In this document: piece by piece, positions 22,443 to 34,016 of the stretch | Layout: every line of letters begins with the position of its first letter | Numbering within the stretch: position 1 is the stretch's first letter | Assembly: GCA_945882315.1 (NCBI GenBank) | Contig: CAMCWB010000037.1 | Span: 1-34,249, forward strand | Direction: 5' to 3' | Source: Bauldia litoralis | GTDB taxonomy: Bacteria; Pseudomonadota; Alphaproteobacteria; Rhizobiales; Kaistiaceae | Length of the DNA stretch: 34,249 nucleotides | Position numbers and translations under genes: made by a program | Notes under the pieces: generated by a model | Databases searched by the model: none | Seen by the model: the letters and a program-made list of their open reading frames with translations, nothing else | Told to the model about the DNA's origin: nothing

Positions 22443-24170
22443 CTAATTGGAAACCAGGTGAGGCCCGATGATCTGCGGTTCCTGCGGCTCGACGCCGAGG
22501 ATCGCCGCCGACCGACGGATGATCGCGCTTACGGTCGGAGCCGCGTTGGAGCCGGCAGTGGCTCCCGCTCCAGGCTTTTCCGGTTTTGGTTCGTCGAGAA
22601 CGACAAGAACGACATATTTGGGATTGTCCATCGGAAACGCCGCAAGGAAGGAATTAAGCCGCTTTGAGGCGGAATAACGGCCAGCTTCCACCTTCTCGGC
22701 GGTCCCGGTCTTGCCGCCAACCATATAGCCCGGCACCGCCGCGCGCTTGCCCGACCCCTTCTCGACATTGAGGCGGAGGAGATAGCGCATCGAGTCGCTG
22801 GTCTCCGGCTTGACGACCTGCTTGGCGAGCACCGCCGCCTCTTCCTTGCTGCGCTTCAGGAAGGTCGGCGGAATGAGCCTGCCGCCATTGACCAGCGCCG
22901 CGTCGGCGACCGCCACCTGGAGCGGCGTCACCGCCAGGCCGTGGCCGAAGGCAACCGTCATCGTCGTGAGATCGGACCATTTCTTCGGAATGATCGGCAG
23001 GGCGACTTCCGGAAGATCGGTCTGCAGGCGGTCCATGAAGCCGAGCTTCTTGAGATAGGCCTGCTGCCCCTCGCTGCCGACCTTCAGCGCCATACGCGCC
23101 GAGCCGATATTCGAGGAATAGATGAAGACCTCCGGCACGGTCAGCACACGGTGCTTGCCGTGGAAGTCGTTGATCGTGAAGCGACCGACGCGGATCGCCC
23201 GCGACGCATCGATCTTGTCGTTCATCGTCACCAGCCCGGAATCGAAGGCCATGGCGAAGGTGAAGCTCTTGAACACCGAGCCGAGCTCGAAGGCGCCGCC
23301 CGACATGCGGTTGAGACGATCCGGCTTGTTGGCGTCGATCGGATCGTTGGGGTCGAAATCGGGATAGGAGACCATGGCGAGGACCTCGCCGGTCTCGACG
23401 TCGAGCACGACGCCCGTCGCGGCGATCGCGTCGTAGCGGCCGATGGCGCCGAGCAATTCGTCGCGCATGATATGCTGGACGCGGAGATCGATCGAGAGCT
23501 GCACCGGCTCCATGTCTTCGCCGCGCGCGAAGCCGGCCTGATGCAAATCATTCAGCCAGCGGTCGTCGACGAGCTTTTCGAGGCCGGCGATTCCCTGGTT
23601 GTCGACATTGACGAGGCCGACGATATGCGCGGCGGTGGGACCGCCCGGATAGAAACGGCGGCTCTCGCTGAGAAAGCCGACGCCGGGAATGCCGAGATCG
23701 TGGATCTGCCGGCGCTGGGTCGGCGTGATCTCCCGCTTCACCCAGACGAAGCCGGCGTCGCTCGCGAGCTTCTTGCGCAGCGCACTGGCGTCGAGGTCGG
23801 GCAGTACGCTGGTGATCAGCTCGGTCGCCTCGTCCGGATCGATGATGTTGCGCGGCTCGGCATAGAGCGACGCCATCTTGATGTCGGTGGCGAGAATCTC
23901 GCCATTGCGGTCAACGAGGTCGGGACGGCTGGTGGCGACGCCAGCATTCGGATCGTTGAGGGCGCCGATCGGCGCCGGCTCCATGACACCGAAGCTGATC
24001 AGCCGGCCGATGATGACCATATAGGCGATGGCGAAGGCGCCGACGGTGATCAGGATGCGATTGCGCATCTGGTCCTGCTTCTGCCAGCGCACGTTCTTTT
24101 CCGCCTTGCGGCGGCCAAGCGCGGTTTCCGCGGTCGCTGGCTCGGTGGTCGGGAGAGCGGTTTCGGTCAT
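22443..24170 (-). CDS. ftsI: Peptidoglycan transpeptidase FtsI (PBP3)
   Basis: FtsI cross-links septal peptidoglycan, partnering FtsW. The 575-residue class B penicillin-binding protein has a basic N-terminus, one membrane anchor (about 39-60), a PBP dimerisation region, and a transpeptidase domain. The three active-site motifs are intact: S298-x-x-K301 in ELGSVFKSF, SSN at 352-354, and KTG at 487-489. RNGEILATDIKMASLY is the usual segment after the anchor. It follows ftsL by 16 bases. Confidence 0.96.
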   Translation of the reverse strand: MTETALPTTEPATAETALGRRKAEKNVRWQKQDQMRNRILITVGAFAIAYMVIIGRLISFGVMEPAPIGALNDPNAGVATSRPDLVDRNGEILATDIKMASLYAEPRNIIDPDEATELITSVLPDLDASALRKKLASDAGFVWVKREITPTQRRQIHDLGIPGVGFLSESRRFYPGGPTAAHIVGLVNVDNQGIAGLEKLVDDRWLNDLHQAGFARGEDMEPVQLSIDLRVQHIMRDELLGAIGRYDAIAATGVVLDVETGEVLAMVSYPDFDPNDPIDANKPDRLNRMSGGAFELGSVFKSFTFAMAFDSGLVTMNDKIDASRAIRVGRFTINDFHGKHRVLTVPEVFIYSSNIGSARMALKVGSEGQQAYLKKLGFMDRLQTDLPEVALPIIPKKWSDLTTMTVAFGHGLAVTPLQVAVADAALVNGGRLIPPTFLKRSKEEAAVLAKQVVKPETSDSMRYLLRLNVEKGSGKRAAVPGYMVGGKTGTAEKVEAGRYSASKRLNSFLAAFPMDNPKYVVLVVLDEPKPEKPGAGATAGSNAAPTVSAIIRRSAAILGVEPQEPQIIGPHLVSN

Positions 24171-24186
24171 ATCGTCGCCTCCATCC

Positions 24187-24537
24187 CTACCGGATCGTGC
24201 TGTTGTTCTCGCCGATGATGTCGGCGATCGCCTGCTGGTCGGCAGGCCCGGCCGTCCTCATCGGGATCTCGTCGAGCCGCACGTATTGCGACGGCGAGAA
24301 AGGTTCTAGCTTGAAATGGTCGACATAGCGGTCGACCACCGCCTGCAGGCGGCCGGGCTGCGTCAGCATGCTGAGCTCGGCGCGCAGGAGCTGCATCGCA
24401 TCCCTCTCGCGGGCGATATTGGCTTCGAGCCTGGCGACGCGCTCGGCGGCCTTCTCGGCCTTATGCTTCATGTCGTAGGTGACGGCAGCGCCGATGATCA
24501 TCACCACGAGAAGGATGAGATTGATGATGCGGCTCAT
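24187..24537 (-). CDS. ftsL: Cell division protein FtsL
   Basis: FtsL is a short bitopic divisome protein that, with FtsB and FtsQ, activates FtsWI. The 116 residues begin [19 protein letters not shown], a membrane helix at about 4-20. A coiled coil to about residue 60 follows ([17 protein letters not shown]). [14 protein letters not shown] matches the conserved FtsL/FtsB-like end. Identification rests on this topology and on the position between rsmH and ftsI. The ATG overlaps the rsmH stop (ATGA). Confidence 0.9.
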   Translation of the reverse strand: MSRIINLILLVVMIIGAAVTYDMKHKAEKAAERVARLEANIARERDAMQLLRAELSMLTQPGRLQAVVDRYVDHFKLEPFSPSQYVRLDEIPMRTAGPADQQAIADIIGENNSTIR

Positions 24538-25568
24538 GACCTGCCCTCGAATTCTGGAACCGTCGGAACGCCCATCGCGGCGGCATCCACCGGCCTCGCC
24601 GGCGCCGCAGTGCGCCTGGCGGCGCGAAGCCGCGCGGAGCGCGACCGCGAATTGATCCGGATCTCGTTTTCGCCCGCCTCGACGAGGCCGCGCGTCAGGA
24701 GCTCGAAACTCGCCGGGGCGAGTTCGCGCTCCGGCAGGTGCCGCGAGCCGGTCGGGATCGTCGCCGACCGGTCGGCGAGGAAGCGCTTGACGATGCGGTC
24801 TTCGAGCGAATGGAAGGAGACGACGACGAGGCGGCCACCTTCGCCGAGGACGCGCTCGGAAGCGGCCAGCGCATCGGCCAGCTCGTCGAGCTCGCGATTG
24901 ACGAATATGCGGAGCGCCTGGAAGGTCCGAGTCGCGGGATGGATCTGGTCGCCGGGCCGGTGCCCGACGGCACGCGCCACGATCTCGGCAAGCTGTAGCG
25001 TGCCGGTGATCGGTCCCTGGCGGCGCGCCGTGGCGATCGCTTTGGCGACCAGCCGCGCCTTCTTCTCCTCGCCAAGCACCGCGATGACGCGGGCAAGCTC
25101 CGCCGGCTCCATGGCATTGACGACGTCGGCGGCGCTCGGGCCTTCCTCGCCCATGCGCATGTCGAGCGGCCCGTCGCTGCGGAAGGAGAAGCCGCGCTCC
25201 GCCGTGTCGATCTGCATCGAGGAGACGCCGATATCGAGGACGACGCCGTCGATCCGCTCATGGCCGAGATCGCGCGCGATGGCGTCAAGCTCGGCGAAGC
25301 GTCCCTGGACCAGTGTCAGCCTGTCGCCGGCCTCGGCCTGCAGCGAAGTGCCGCCGGCAATCGCCGTCGGGTCGCGGTCGATGGCGACGACCGAGGCGCC
25401 GGCCGCAAGGATGGCGCGGCTGTAGCCGCCGGCACCGAATGTCCCGTCAATGAAGGTGTCACCGACGGCGGGCGCGAGAAAGCGCAATACCTCCTCGATG
25501 AGCACGGGGACATGACGGGCCGGTCCGCCAGCGACACCGTCCGCAACAGTGTCGCGACCCGTCATCAT
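24534..25568 (-). CDS. rsmH: 16S rRNA m4C1402 methyltransferase RsmH (MraW)
   Basis: RsmH methylates N4 of C1402 in the ribosomal P site, using S-adenosylmethionine. I start at the first of two ATGs at 25568, overlapping the mraZ stop by four bases (ATGA), giving 344 residues. The frame continues upstream, but only antisense-like across mraZ. The N-terminus reads [14 protein letters not shown], a family signature. The SAM loop is [10 protein letters not shown] (41-50), followed by [36 protein letters not shown] and [14 protein letters not shown] are all expected. Confidence 0.97.
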   Translation of the reverse strand: MMTGRDTVADGVAGGPARHVPVLIEEVLRFLAPAVGDTFIDGTFGAGGYSRAILAAGASVVAIDRDPTAIAGGTSLQAEAGDRLTLVQGRFAELDAIARDLGHERIDGVVLDIGVSSMQIDTAERGFSFRSDGPLDMRMGEEGPSAADVVNAMEPAELARVIAVLGEEKKARLVAKAIATARRQGPITGTLQLAEIVARAVGHRPGDQIHPATRTFQALRIFVNRELDELADALAASERVLGEGGRLVVVSFHSLEDRIVKRFLADRSATIPTGSRHLPERELAPASFELLTRGLVEAGENEIRINSRSRSARLRAARRTAAPARPVDAAAMGVPTVPEFEGRS

Positions 25569-26047
25569 TCCCCCGCTCCTGAGTTTGCACCCGCCGCGCG
25601 GTGTTGGGAGCCGAGTTGCTTCCTCAAGTCCCGCACCCGGTTCTTGGCCTCTTCCCGGTATGCAGCGAAGCGATCCGGCTCCCAGATCTGGAATTTGTAG
25701 CCCTGGCCGACAAAGGTGACGCGATCGCTGATGCCGGCGTGATCCTTGATCGCGTCCGACAGGATCACCCGCCCGTCCTGGTCGATCTTGAGGATCTCGC
25801 TCTCGCCGATCAGCGTCGTGGAGAGATATTCGTGCTCTTCCGAGAAGGCCTCGAAGAGCTTGAGGCTCGAGCGGATCTGGTCGCGGAAACGGTTGCCGCC
25901 GGCATCGACCGCGTTGCGGTCGAGCGTCGGACAGCAATAGAGGCCCTCGAAGCCATCGCGGACGAGAACGGCGCGGAACTGCGCCGGGATCGACACCCGT
26001 CCTTTGGCATCGAGCCTGTTCGTATAGGTGGATACGAACTCGTCCAT
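25565..26047 (-). CDS. mraZ: Transcriptional regulator MraZ
   Basis: MraZ is a ring-forming DNA-binding protein that, in E. coli, represses its own dcw promoter. From the ATG at 26047 it has 160 residues. The frame runs 37 codons further upstream, but family proteins start near this point ([20 protein letters not shown]), and GGGCGAGGG precedes the ATG. Two AbrB-like half-domains are seen: [13 protein letters not shown] (13-25) and [18 protein letters not shown] (89-106). A 10-bp-periodic array of GGGA boxes overlaps the putative promoter upstream. It is the first gene of the dcw run. Confidence 0.95.
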   Translation of the reverse strand: MDEFVSTYTNRLDAKGRVSIPAQFRAVLVRDGFEGLYCCPTLDRNAVDAGGNRFRDQIRSSLKLFEAFSEEHEYLSTTLIGESEILKIDQDGRVILSDAIKDHAGISDRVTFVGQGYKFQIWEPDRFAAYREEAKNRVRDLRKQLGSQHRAAGANSGAGE

Positions 26048-26174
26048 CGCCCTCGCCCATCTCCCGGACGCTCGCGTCCGGTTCGTCCCCGTTGCGTCCC
26101 CGAGACTGCACGACGCCCTTGCCGAAACGCGGTGCTCCACGCGGCGGCTCGACGGCACAGGCCCAACTCATAAA

Positions 26175-26219
26175 CGGGACGATATGGGATACCATGGGAT
26201 TTTACTGGACGTCAATGGA
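26175..26219. promoter_or_regulatory. MraZ box array
   Basis: On the + strand CGGGA (26175), TGGGA (26185) and TGGGA (26195) repeat exactly every 10 bases. Degenerate CTGGA (26205) and ATGGA (26215) continue in the same phase. E. coli MraZ binds TGGGN repeats with 5-base spacers upstream of mraZ, the same arithmetic. The boxes overlap the putative promoter, which suits autorepression. Confidence 0.7.
26186..26215 (-). promoter_or_regulatory. Putative mra (dcw) promoter
   Basis: On the minus strand TTGACG (26215-26210) is 18 bases from TATCCC (26191-26186), a reasonable alphaproteobacterial housekeeping promoter. Transcription would start near 26179, leaving a leader of about 130 bases before mraZ. 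The overlap with the MraZ boxes supports the call. The -10 is weak. Confidence 0.45.
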
Positions 26220-26319
26220 AGTCGACGCCCTTCAGGGGCCAAAGCGGACCCCGCAGTATTGATTTCTTAGGCTTAATAATTCGTTGGGATCAGCAAATAT
26301 GCGGGGGCCACAAACGGGC

Positions 26320-26350
26320 GGCGCCGCCGTCCTTGTCGGACGACGGCGCC
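26320..26350 (-). terminator. Hairpin terminator after rnpB
   Basis: Thirteen-base arms at 26320-26332 and 26338-26350 pair with one G-U wobble around a 5-base loop, just after the RNase P RNA 3' end. Only a short T-run (CGTTTG) follows on the minus strand, so it may serve for termination or 3'-end protection. Confidence 0.65.
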
Positions 26351-26356
26351 TCATCA

Positions 26357-26750
<394 letters not shown>

Positions 26751-26755
26751 ACGGA

Positions 26756-26784
26756 GAAGTGGCGGTTTCGGCCACGCCCGTCAA
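26756..26784 (-). promoter_or_regulatory. Possible rnpB promoter
   Basis: On the minus strand TTGACG (26784-26779) is 17 bases from CACTTC (26761-26756). This would start transcription near 26749, where the P1 stem begins. The -10 is poor, so this rests mainly on the good -35 and the spacing in the 46-base gap before rnpB. Confidence 0.35.
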
Positions 26785-26796
26785 GGAAAGTCGGTG

Positions 26797-27264
26797 CTAC
26801 CCGCCCTTGGCGAGCTGGACCTTGCCGCAATAGCCCTTGATCATCCGCTTGGTGCCATGGCCGCCATTGTAGCGGGAGAGCGTGCCGCATTCGGAGCCGC
26901 CGGCGAGCTTCTGCGCCTGGCCGAGATATTTCATACCCCAGCGGATGTTGGTGGCCGGATCGTAGAGATCCTTGGCGCTGCCTAAGTAGCCCATGCCGCG
27001 GGCGGTCGAGAGCTTGATCTGCATGAGGCCGATCTCGCCGGCCCTGCCGGTGACATCGGGGTCGAAGCCGCTCTCATGCTTGACGACAGCGCGGGCGAGT
27101 TCGACCGGAAGGCCGTTGGCGCGCGCATGCTGCGCGATGAGAACCCCATAGATCTTCTGGGATTGGCCAGCCTTGGACGCGGAGGCCGCTGCGTCTTGGG
27201 AGAGGAAGGAAGTTCCGGAGAGAAGAAGAGCGAAAACAAACGCAATACGAAAAGCGAGCTGCAT
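26797..27264 (-). CDS. Small secreted lytic transglycosylase (SLT fold)
   Basis: This 155-residue protein should cleave the glycan strand between MurNAc and GlcNAc in the periplasm. A signal peptide is clear: a short N-region, LAFRIAFVFALLLSGTSFLS, and a likely cleavage near residue 26. The mature part is essentially one SLT domain. HESGFDP places the catalytic glutamate at E64, followed by GEIGLMQI, NIRWGMKYLG and LSRYNGGHG, the standard motifs. There is no peptidoglycan-binding extension, so it is a minimal transglycosylase. It stands just upstream of rnpB and downstream of an amidase gene on the same strand. The 104-base leader contains a small GGTCTC/GAGACC inverted repeat (27272-27295). 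Confidence 0.9.
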   Translation of the reverse strand: MQLAFRIAFVFALLLSGTSFLSQDAAASASKAGQSQKIYGVLIAQHARANGLPVELARAVVKHESGFDPDVTGRAGEIGLMQIKLSTARGMGYLGSAKDLYDPATNIRWGMKYLGQAQKLAGGSECGTLSRYNGGHGTKRMIKGYCGKVQLAKGG

Positions 27265-27368
27265 CTACCGAGGTCTCGTTGTTGTTGGTGAGACCGCGGC
27301 CAATGACGACGCAATCGTCCGGAAATGTGGCAGGCAGGACGGATTCGTGCCTCAAAGGTCTGTCCGCG

Positions 27369-28115
27369 CTATTTGGCCGCTATCGCCGAGGGCAGCGCCG
27401 CGATCAGCCGTTCCAGCGTCTGGCGCGTCGAGACATCGGCGACCCCGTCGATCCGCTCCGGCCGGAAATGACGCTGGAAGGCGGCCACGACGCCGGCCAT
27501 GCCGGCATCGAATTCGGCCGCCTCGACAAGGCCGTAGCCGTATTTCCGGAATCGATCCTTGAGCTCCGTCACCGCCGGACCGAGGGCGCCAACCGACAAC
27601 GTCGGACCATCGCTCCACGGCACCGGCGGCACGTAATGGCCGATGCCGTCCCGATGCAGCCGCTCCCAGGGAAAAAACTCGCCGGGATCGGCCTTCCTGA
27701 GCGGCGCGACGTCGGAATGCGCCAGCACCCGCTCGGCCGGGATCGGATGGCGTCGCAATATGTCGCGGCAGAGCAAGGTCAGCGCCGCGATCTGGGCTTC
27801 CGGGAAAGGCACATAGCCGAACTCATGACCGGGATTGGCGATCTCGATGCCGATCGAGCGCGAATTGATGTCGGTCTCGCCAAGCCAGTTGGAGACGCCG
27901 GCATGATGGGCGCGGCGCCCCTCGTCGACGAGGCGAGTGATGCGCCCATCCTCGAAGACGAAATAATGGCTGGAGACGGTCGAGCGCGGATCGCAAAGCC
28001 AGGCGAGCGCCCCTTCCGCCGACGGCATGCCCGTATAATGCAGGAGCAGGATGTCGACCGGCCCGTCGTCTTTGCGGTCACCGAAATTGGGCGACGGCGT
28101 CTCCTTGATCTGCAT
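27369..28115 (-). CDS. N-acetylmuramoyl-L-alanine amidase, AmpD/AmiD type
   Basis: This 248-residue protein has an Amidase_2 domain (about 15-155) that cuts the bond between MurNAc and the stem peptide. Expected zinc ligands are H26 (LLLHYTGM), H133 (LAHSDVAP) and D143 (KADPGEFFPW), with E91 (GIEIANPG) as catalytic acid. A C-terminal peptidoglycan-binding domain (about 175-240) follows, ending GVADVSTRQTLERLI. No signal peptide is seen, so it may be cytoplasmic and act in muropeptide recycling like AmpD. However, the C-terminal binding domain resembles the AmiD-type architecture. It starts two bases after the J-domain gene's stop, so the two are co-transcribed. Confidence 0.92.
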   Translation of the reverse strand: MQIKETPSPNFGDRKDDGPVDILLLHYTGMPSAEGALAWLCDPRSTVSSHYFVFEDGRITRLVDEGRRAHHAGVSNWLGETDINSRSIGIEIANPGHEFGYVPFPEAQIAALTLLCRDILRRHPIPAERVLAHSDVAPLRKADPGEFFPWERLHRDGIGHYVPPVPWSDGPTLSVGALGPAVTELKDRFRKYGYGLVEAAEFDAGMAGVVAAFQRHFRPERIDGVADVSTRQTLERLIAALPSAIAAK

Positions 28116-28117
28116 CT

Positions 28118-28822
28118 CTATGCCCTGCCCCGCTTGCCGCGCGCGCGCTCGATCCGCTCCATCGCACCGTTGATCGCCGCGAGCTTGTCGGTCGCGATCG
28201 CCAGGAATTCCGGCGGGACGCCCCGCGCCATCAGGCGGTCGGGATGGGTGTCGGCGACGAGCGCGCGGTAGCGCCGCCTGATCTCGGCCAGCGTCATCGA
28301 GCGGTCGACGCCGAGGACGAGATAGGGATCGCCCTCCTCCGGCACGACATGGCGCGCCGCGATCCTCTCGAACTCCAGGCCGTCGATACCGAAGATCGTC
28401 CCGACACGGTCGAGATAGGAAAATTCGTCGCGATGCACCGCCCCGTCGGCGGTCGCGATGACAAAGAGTCCGTCGAGCACGTCTTCCCGGCCTTGCCGGT
28501 CGTCGGCGTAGAAGTCGGCGATCCGCCTTGCATAGAATTCGAAGCCGGCAATGTCCTGCTTGGCGAGATCGAACAGCCGCGCGACATGCTGCTCCTCGCT
28601 CGCCTGCATGACGAAGAGCTTCTTGAAGGTCGCGACCTCGTCATGGGTCACGACGCCGTCCGCCTTCGCCATCTTGGCCGACAGCGCGATCATCGCGGCC
28701 GAGAACGCCACCTGCCGGCGCATCTCGGGATCGCCGATGAAGCTGCTGGCCCATTCGAAGACGGCGCCGAGCGCACCGACGCCACCTTCGACGATCTGCA
28801 AGAGCTTTTGCCAGATCGCCAT
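28118..28822 (-). CDS. djlA: TerB/J-domain co-chaperone, DjlA-like
   Basis: This 234-residue protein has a TerB-like helical domain (about 35-150; MAKADGVVTHDEVATFKKLF and later IATADGAVHRDEFSYLDRVG) and a C-terminal J domain. In the J domain, DPYLVLGVDRSMTLAEIRRR is followed by the THPDRL motif that stimulates the DnaK ATPase. E. coli DjlA has the same order after an N-terminal membrane segment. Here residues 12-29 (EGGVGALGAVFEWASSFI) are only weakly hydrophobic, so membrane attachment is uncertain. It overlaps the upstream META-domain gene by one base and precedes the amidase by two bases. DjlA-amidase pairing is common in Rhizobiales, but why is not clear. Confidence 0.88.
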   Translation of the reverse strand: MAIWQKLLQIVEGGVGALGAVFEWASSFIGDPEMRRQVAFSAAMIALSAKMAKADGVVTHDEVATFKKLFVMQASEEQHVARLFDLAKQDIAGFEFYARRIADFYADDRQGREDVLDGLFVIATADGAVHRDEFSYLDRVGTIFGIDGLEFERIAARHVVPEEGDPYLVLGVDRSMTLAEIRRRYRALVADTHPDRLMARGVPPEFLAIATDKLAAINGAMERIERARGKRGRA

Positions 28823-29259
28823 CAGGGCGCCCGGGTCGCTTCGCCGGCCTGCTTCTCGAGCCTGACGACGGGTTCGCCCGTATCGTCGGCAAGCGTCAGC
28901 ACCGAACCCAGGACTGCGAAGGACGCGCTGCTGTCGAGGGCTTCGAGGGTGGCGTCGGAGCGGCGCTTGTTCTCGATGACGCAGCCGCGCAGCGTCGTCA
29001 GGCGGGTCAGGAGAACGATCGTCTCGTCCCCGGCCGAATAGCTGCCGTAAAAGAAATTGCAGGCGGTGCAGCCGTCGAAGCCGCCTGCCGTGTCGAAGGC
29101 GATGAAGGGCATTTCATCCTGCGGCAGCGGCTCGCCATAGACCTCGACGATGGACCAGTTCGAGCCGGTGAGTGCCGTGGCGAGTTGCGCCGAAGCCGGC
29201 GCCGGTCCGGAAAGGATGATCGCAACGAGAAGCGCACCGGCAAGCTCATTCATCGACAT
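28822..29259 (-). CDS. Secreted META/HslJ-domain protein
   Basis: From the ATG at 29259 this protein has 145 residues. It begins with a signal peptide (MSMNELAGALLVAIILSG, cleavage likely after ASAQ). The mature part fits the META fold found in HslJ-type periplasmic or lipoproteins: TGSNWSIVEVYGEPLP, then FIAFDTAGGFDGCTACNFFYG, TRLTTLRGC, and a final strand FAVLGSVLTLADDTG. No lipobox is present. GGAG lies ten bases before this ATG, which favours it over an upstream start. META proteins have no agreed enzymatic function; some affect novobiocin resistance. It ends with a TGATG overlap on the J-domain gene. Confidence 0.8.
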   Translation of the reverse strand: MSMNELAGALLVAIILSGPAPASAQLATALTGSNWSIVEVYGEPLPQDEMPFIAFDTAGGFDGCTACNFFYGSYSAGDETIVLLTRLTTLRGCVIENKRRSDATLEALDSSASFAVLGSVLTLADDTGEPVVRLEKQAGEATRAP

Positions 29260-29328
29260 CGCTGTCGGTCTCCGCTCAGTCGAACACCGCAAAAAGATAG
29301 GTGAGTCCCGGAATGGAGGCGAGCCGGC

Positions 29329-29955
29329 TCAGGGCCGCGTCACCTTGAGGTCGTCGAAGGCATAACGCGCCGCGCCGGCTTCCGGCGACTCCGCGAAGAC
29401 GCCGATCTGCTGGCCATTGTCGGGCGCAACCCCGGTGAACTTCGCGAATTCGGCATCGTTCACATAAACGACCGCTTCATTGCCCTTGGTGACGACGCGG
29501 AGCTGGTTGGTGCCGGCGTCGCCTGTCTTGGCGCCTTCGGCATTCTTCCAGTCGACCTGCTCCAGCCATTTGCCGCGCTGCCGCCGCCACACCGACGCCT
29601 TGCCGTTCGGAGCAAACTCGAAGACGTAGAAATTATTGGCGTCGACATGCCAGAAGACGAGGCCGGCCTTGGCCTCCTCCGGCTCGACGCCGGTCACCGT
29701 CGTCATCGACACGCACATGTCGATGTCGTCATAGAGGCTCGCCCGGTTGGTCGCCCAGAAGCTGTCGGCGGCTTCCGGTGCGATGACGAGCCGGCCATCC
29801 TCGACCTTGAACGAATCCGTCGCCTCGCCCCAGGTCGGCTGAAGCGCGTCGAAGCGGTCCTGGAAGAGAACGATGTCGCCCTCGCAGGCAGCCGCAGCAA
29901 TGCTGACCGAGGCAAGCAGCAGTAGGACCGCTGCCCCAAGCCGAATTCCATGCAT
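29329..29955 (-). CDS. Secreted beta-sandwich protein of unknown function
   Basis: I do not recognise a named family for this 208-residue protein. It opens with a signal peptide (MHGIRLGAAVLLLLASVSIA, cleavage near AAAAC). The mature part reads like a concanavalin/laminin-G type jelly roll. It has FQDRFDALQPTWGEATDSFK near the start, AKAGLVFWHVDANNFYVFEF in the middle, VYVNDAEFAKFTG, then GQQIGVFAESPEAGAARYAF and a final FDDLKVTRP. This pattern is common in DUF1080-like (3-keto-disaccharide hydrolase) and LamG domains, so glycan binding is a guess. GGGAG lies before the ATG. It is oriented with the META gene, 69 bases upstream of it, and diverges from the oxoprolinase gene. Confidence 0.7.
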   Translation of the reverse strand: MHGIRLGAAVLLLLASVSIAAAACEGDIVLFQDRFDALQPTWGEATDSFKVEDGRLVIAPEAADSFWATNRASLYDDIDMCVSMTTVTGVEPEEAKAGLVFWHVDANNFYVFEFAPNGKASVWRRQRGKWLEQVDWKNAEGAKTGDAGTNQLRVVTKGNEAVVYVNDAEFAKFTGVAPDNGQQIGVFAESPEAGAARYAFDDLKVTRP

Positions 29956-30100
29956 CTACCGAACGTCTCCCGGACTGTCCCGGCCGCAAATCTACCGGGG
30001 ATAGCGGGCGAAACCTAGAAGATCATACGCGGTTCGCAAGCCCCGCCGGAGCGGCTAAAGCTTGTCCCCGGCATCATGGACAATTTGCGGCGGAGCGGTC

Positions 30101-33901
<3,801 letters not shown>

Positions 33902-33907
33902 GGACTG

Positions 33908-33925
33908 TAATTCGCGGGCGAATTA
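33908..33925. other. Palindrome after the oxoprolinase gene
   Basis: TAATTCGC and GCGAATTA are perfect 8-bp arms around GG, six bases past the stop. No T-run follows, so it is a weak terminator candidate. It may instead be an operator for the downstream amidase gene. Confidence 0.4.
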
Positions 33926-33933
33926 GCAATAAA

Positions 33934-33962
33934 TTGTACCCTCGCCATTAGTTGCGTAGATG
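33934..33962 (+). promoter_or_regulatory. Possible promoter of the right-edge amidase
   Basis: TTGTAC (33934-33939) is 17 bases from TAGATG (33957-33962), about 55 bases before the amidase ATG. Both boxes are partial matches to the sigma-70 consensus; this is tentative. Confidence 0.25.
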
Positions 33963-34016
33963 ACTCTCGTAAATTAATCTTCGTCGCGGCGGACGGATGT
34001 GCGAGGGGGGCTATCG

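Larger units (their letters stand above)
26048..26319 (-). other. mraZ upstream region and leader
   Basis: No gene is visible here. The region between rnpB and mraZ holds the putative mra promoter (26186-26215), the MraZ-like box array (26175-26219), and about 130 bases of leader. I saw no other strong structure. Confidence 0.6.

Noticed and set aside
22941-24218. 425-codon + strand open frame opposite ftsI
   Set aside because: Antisense shadow; all three penicillin-binding motifs are on the minus strand.
25569-26195. Upstream extension of the rsmH frame
   Set aside because: It lies over mraZ in another frame; RsmH homology begins just after 25568.
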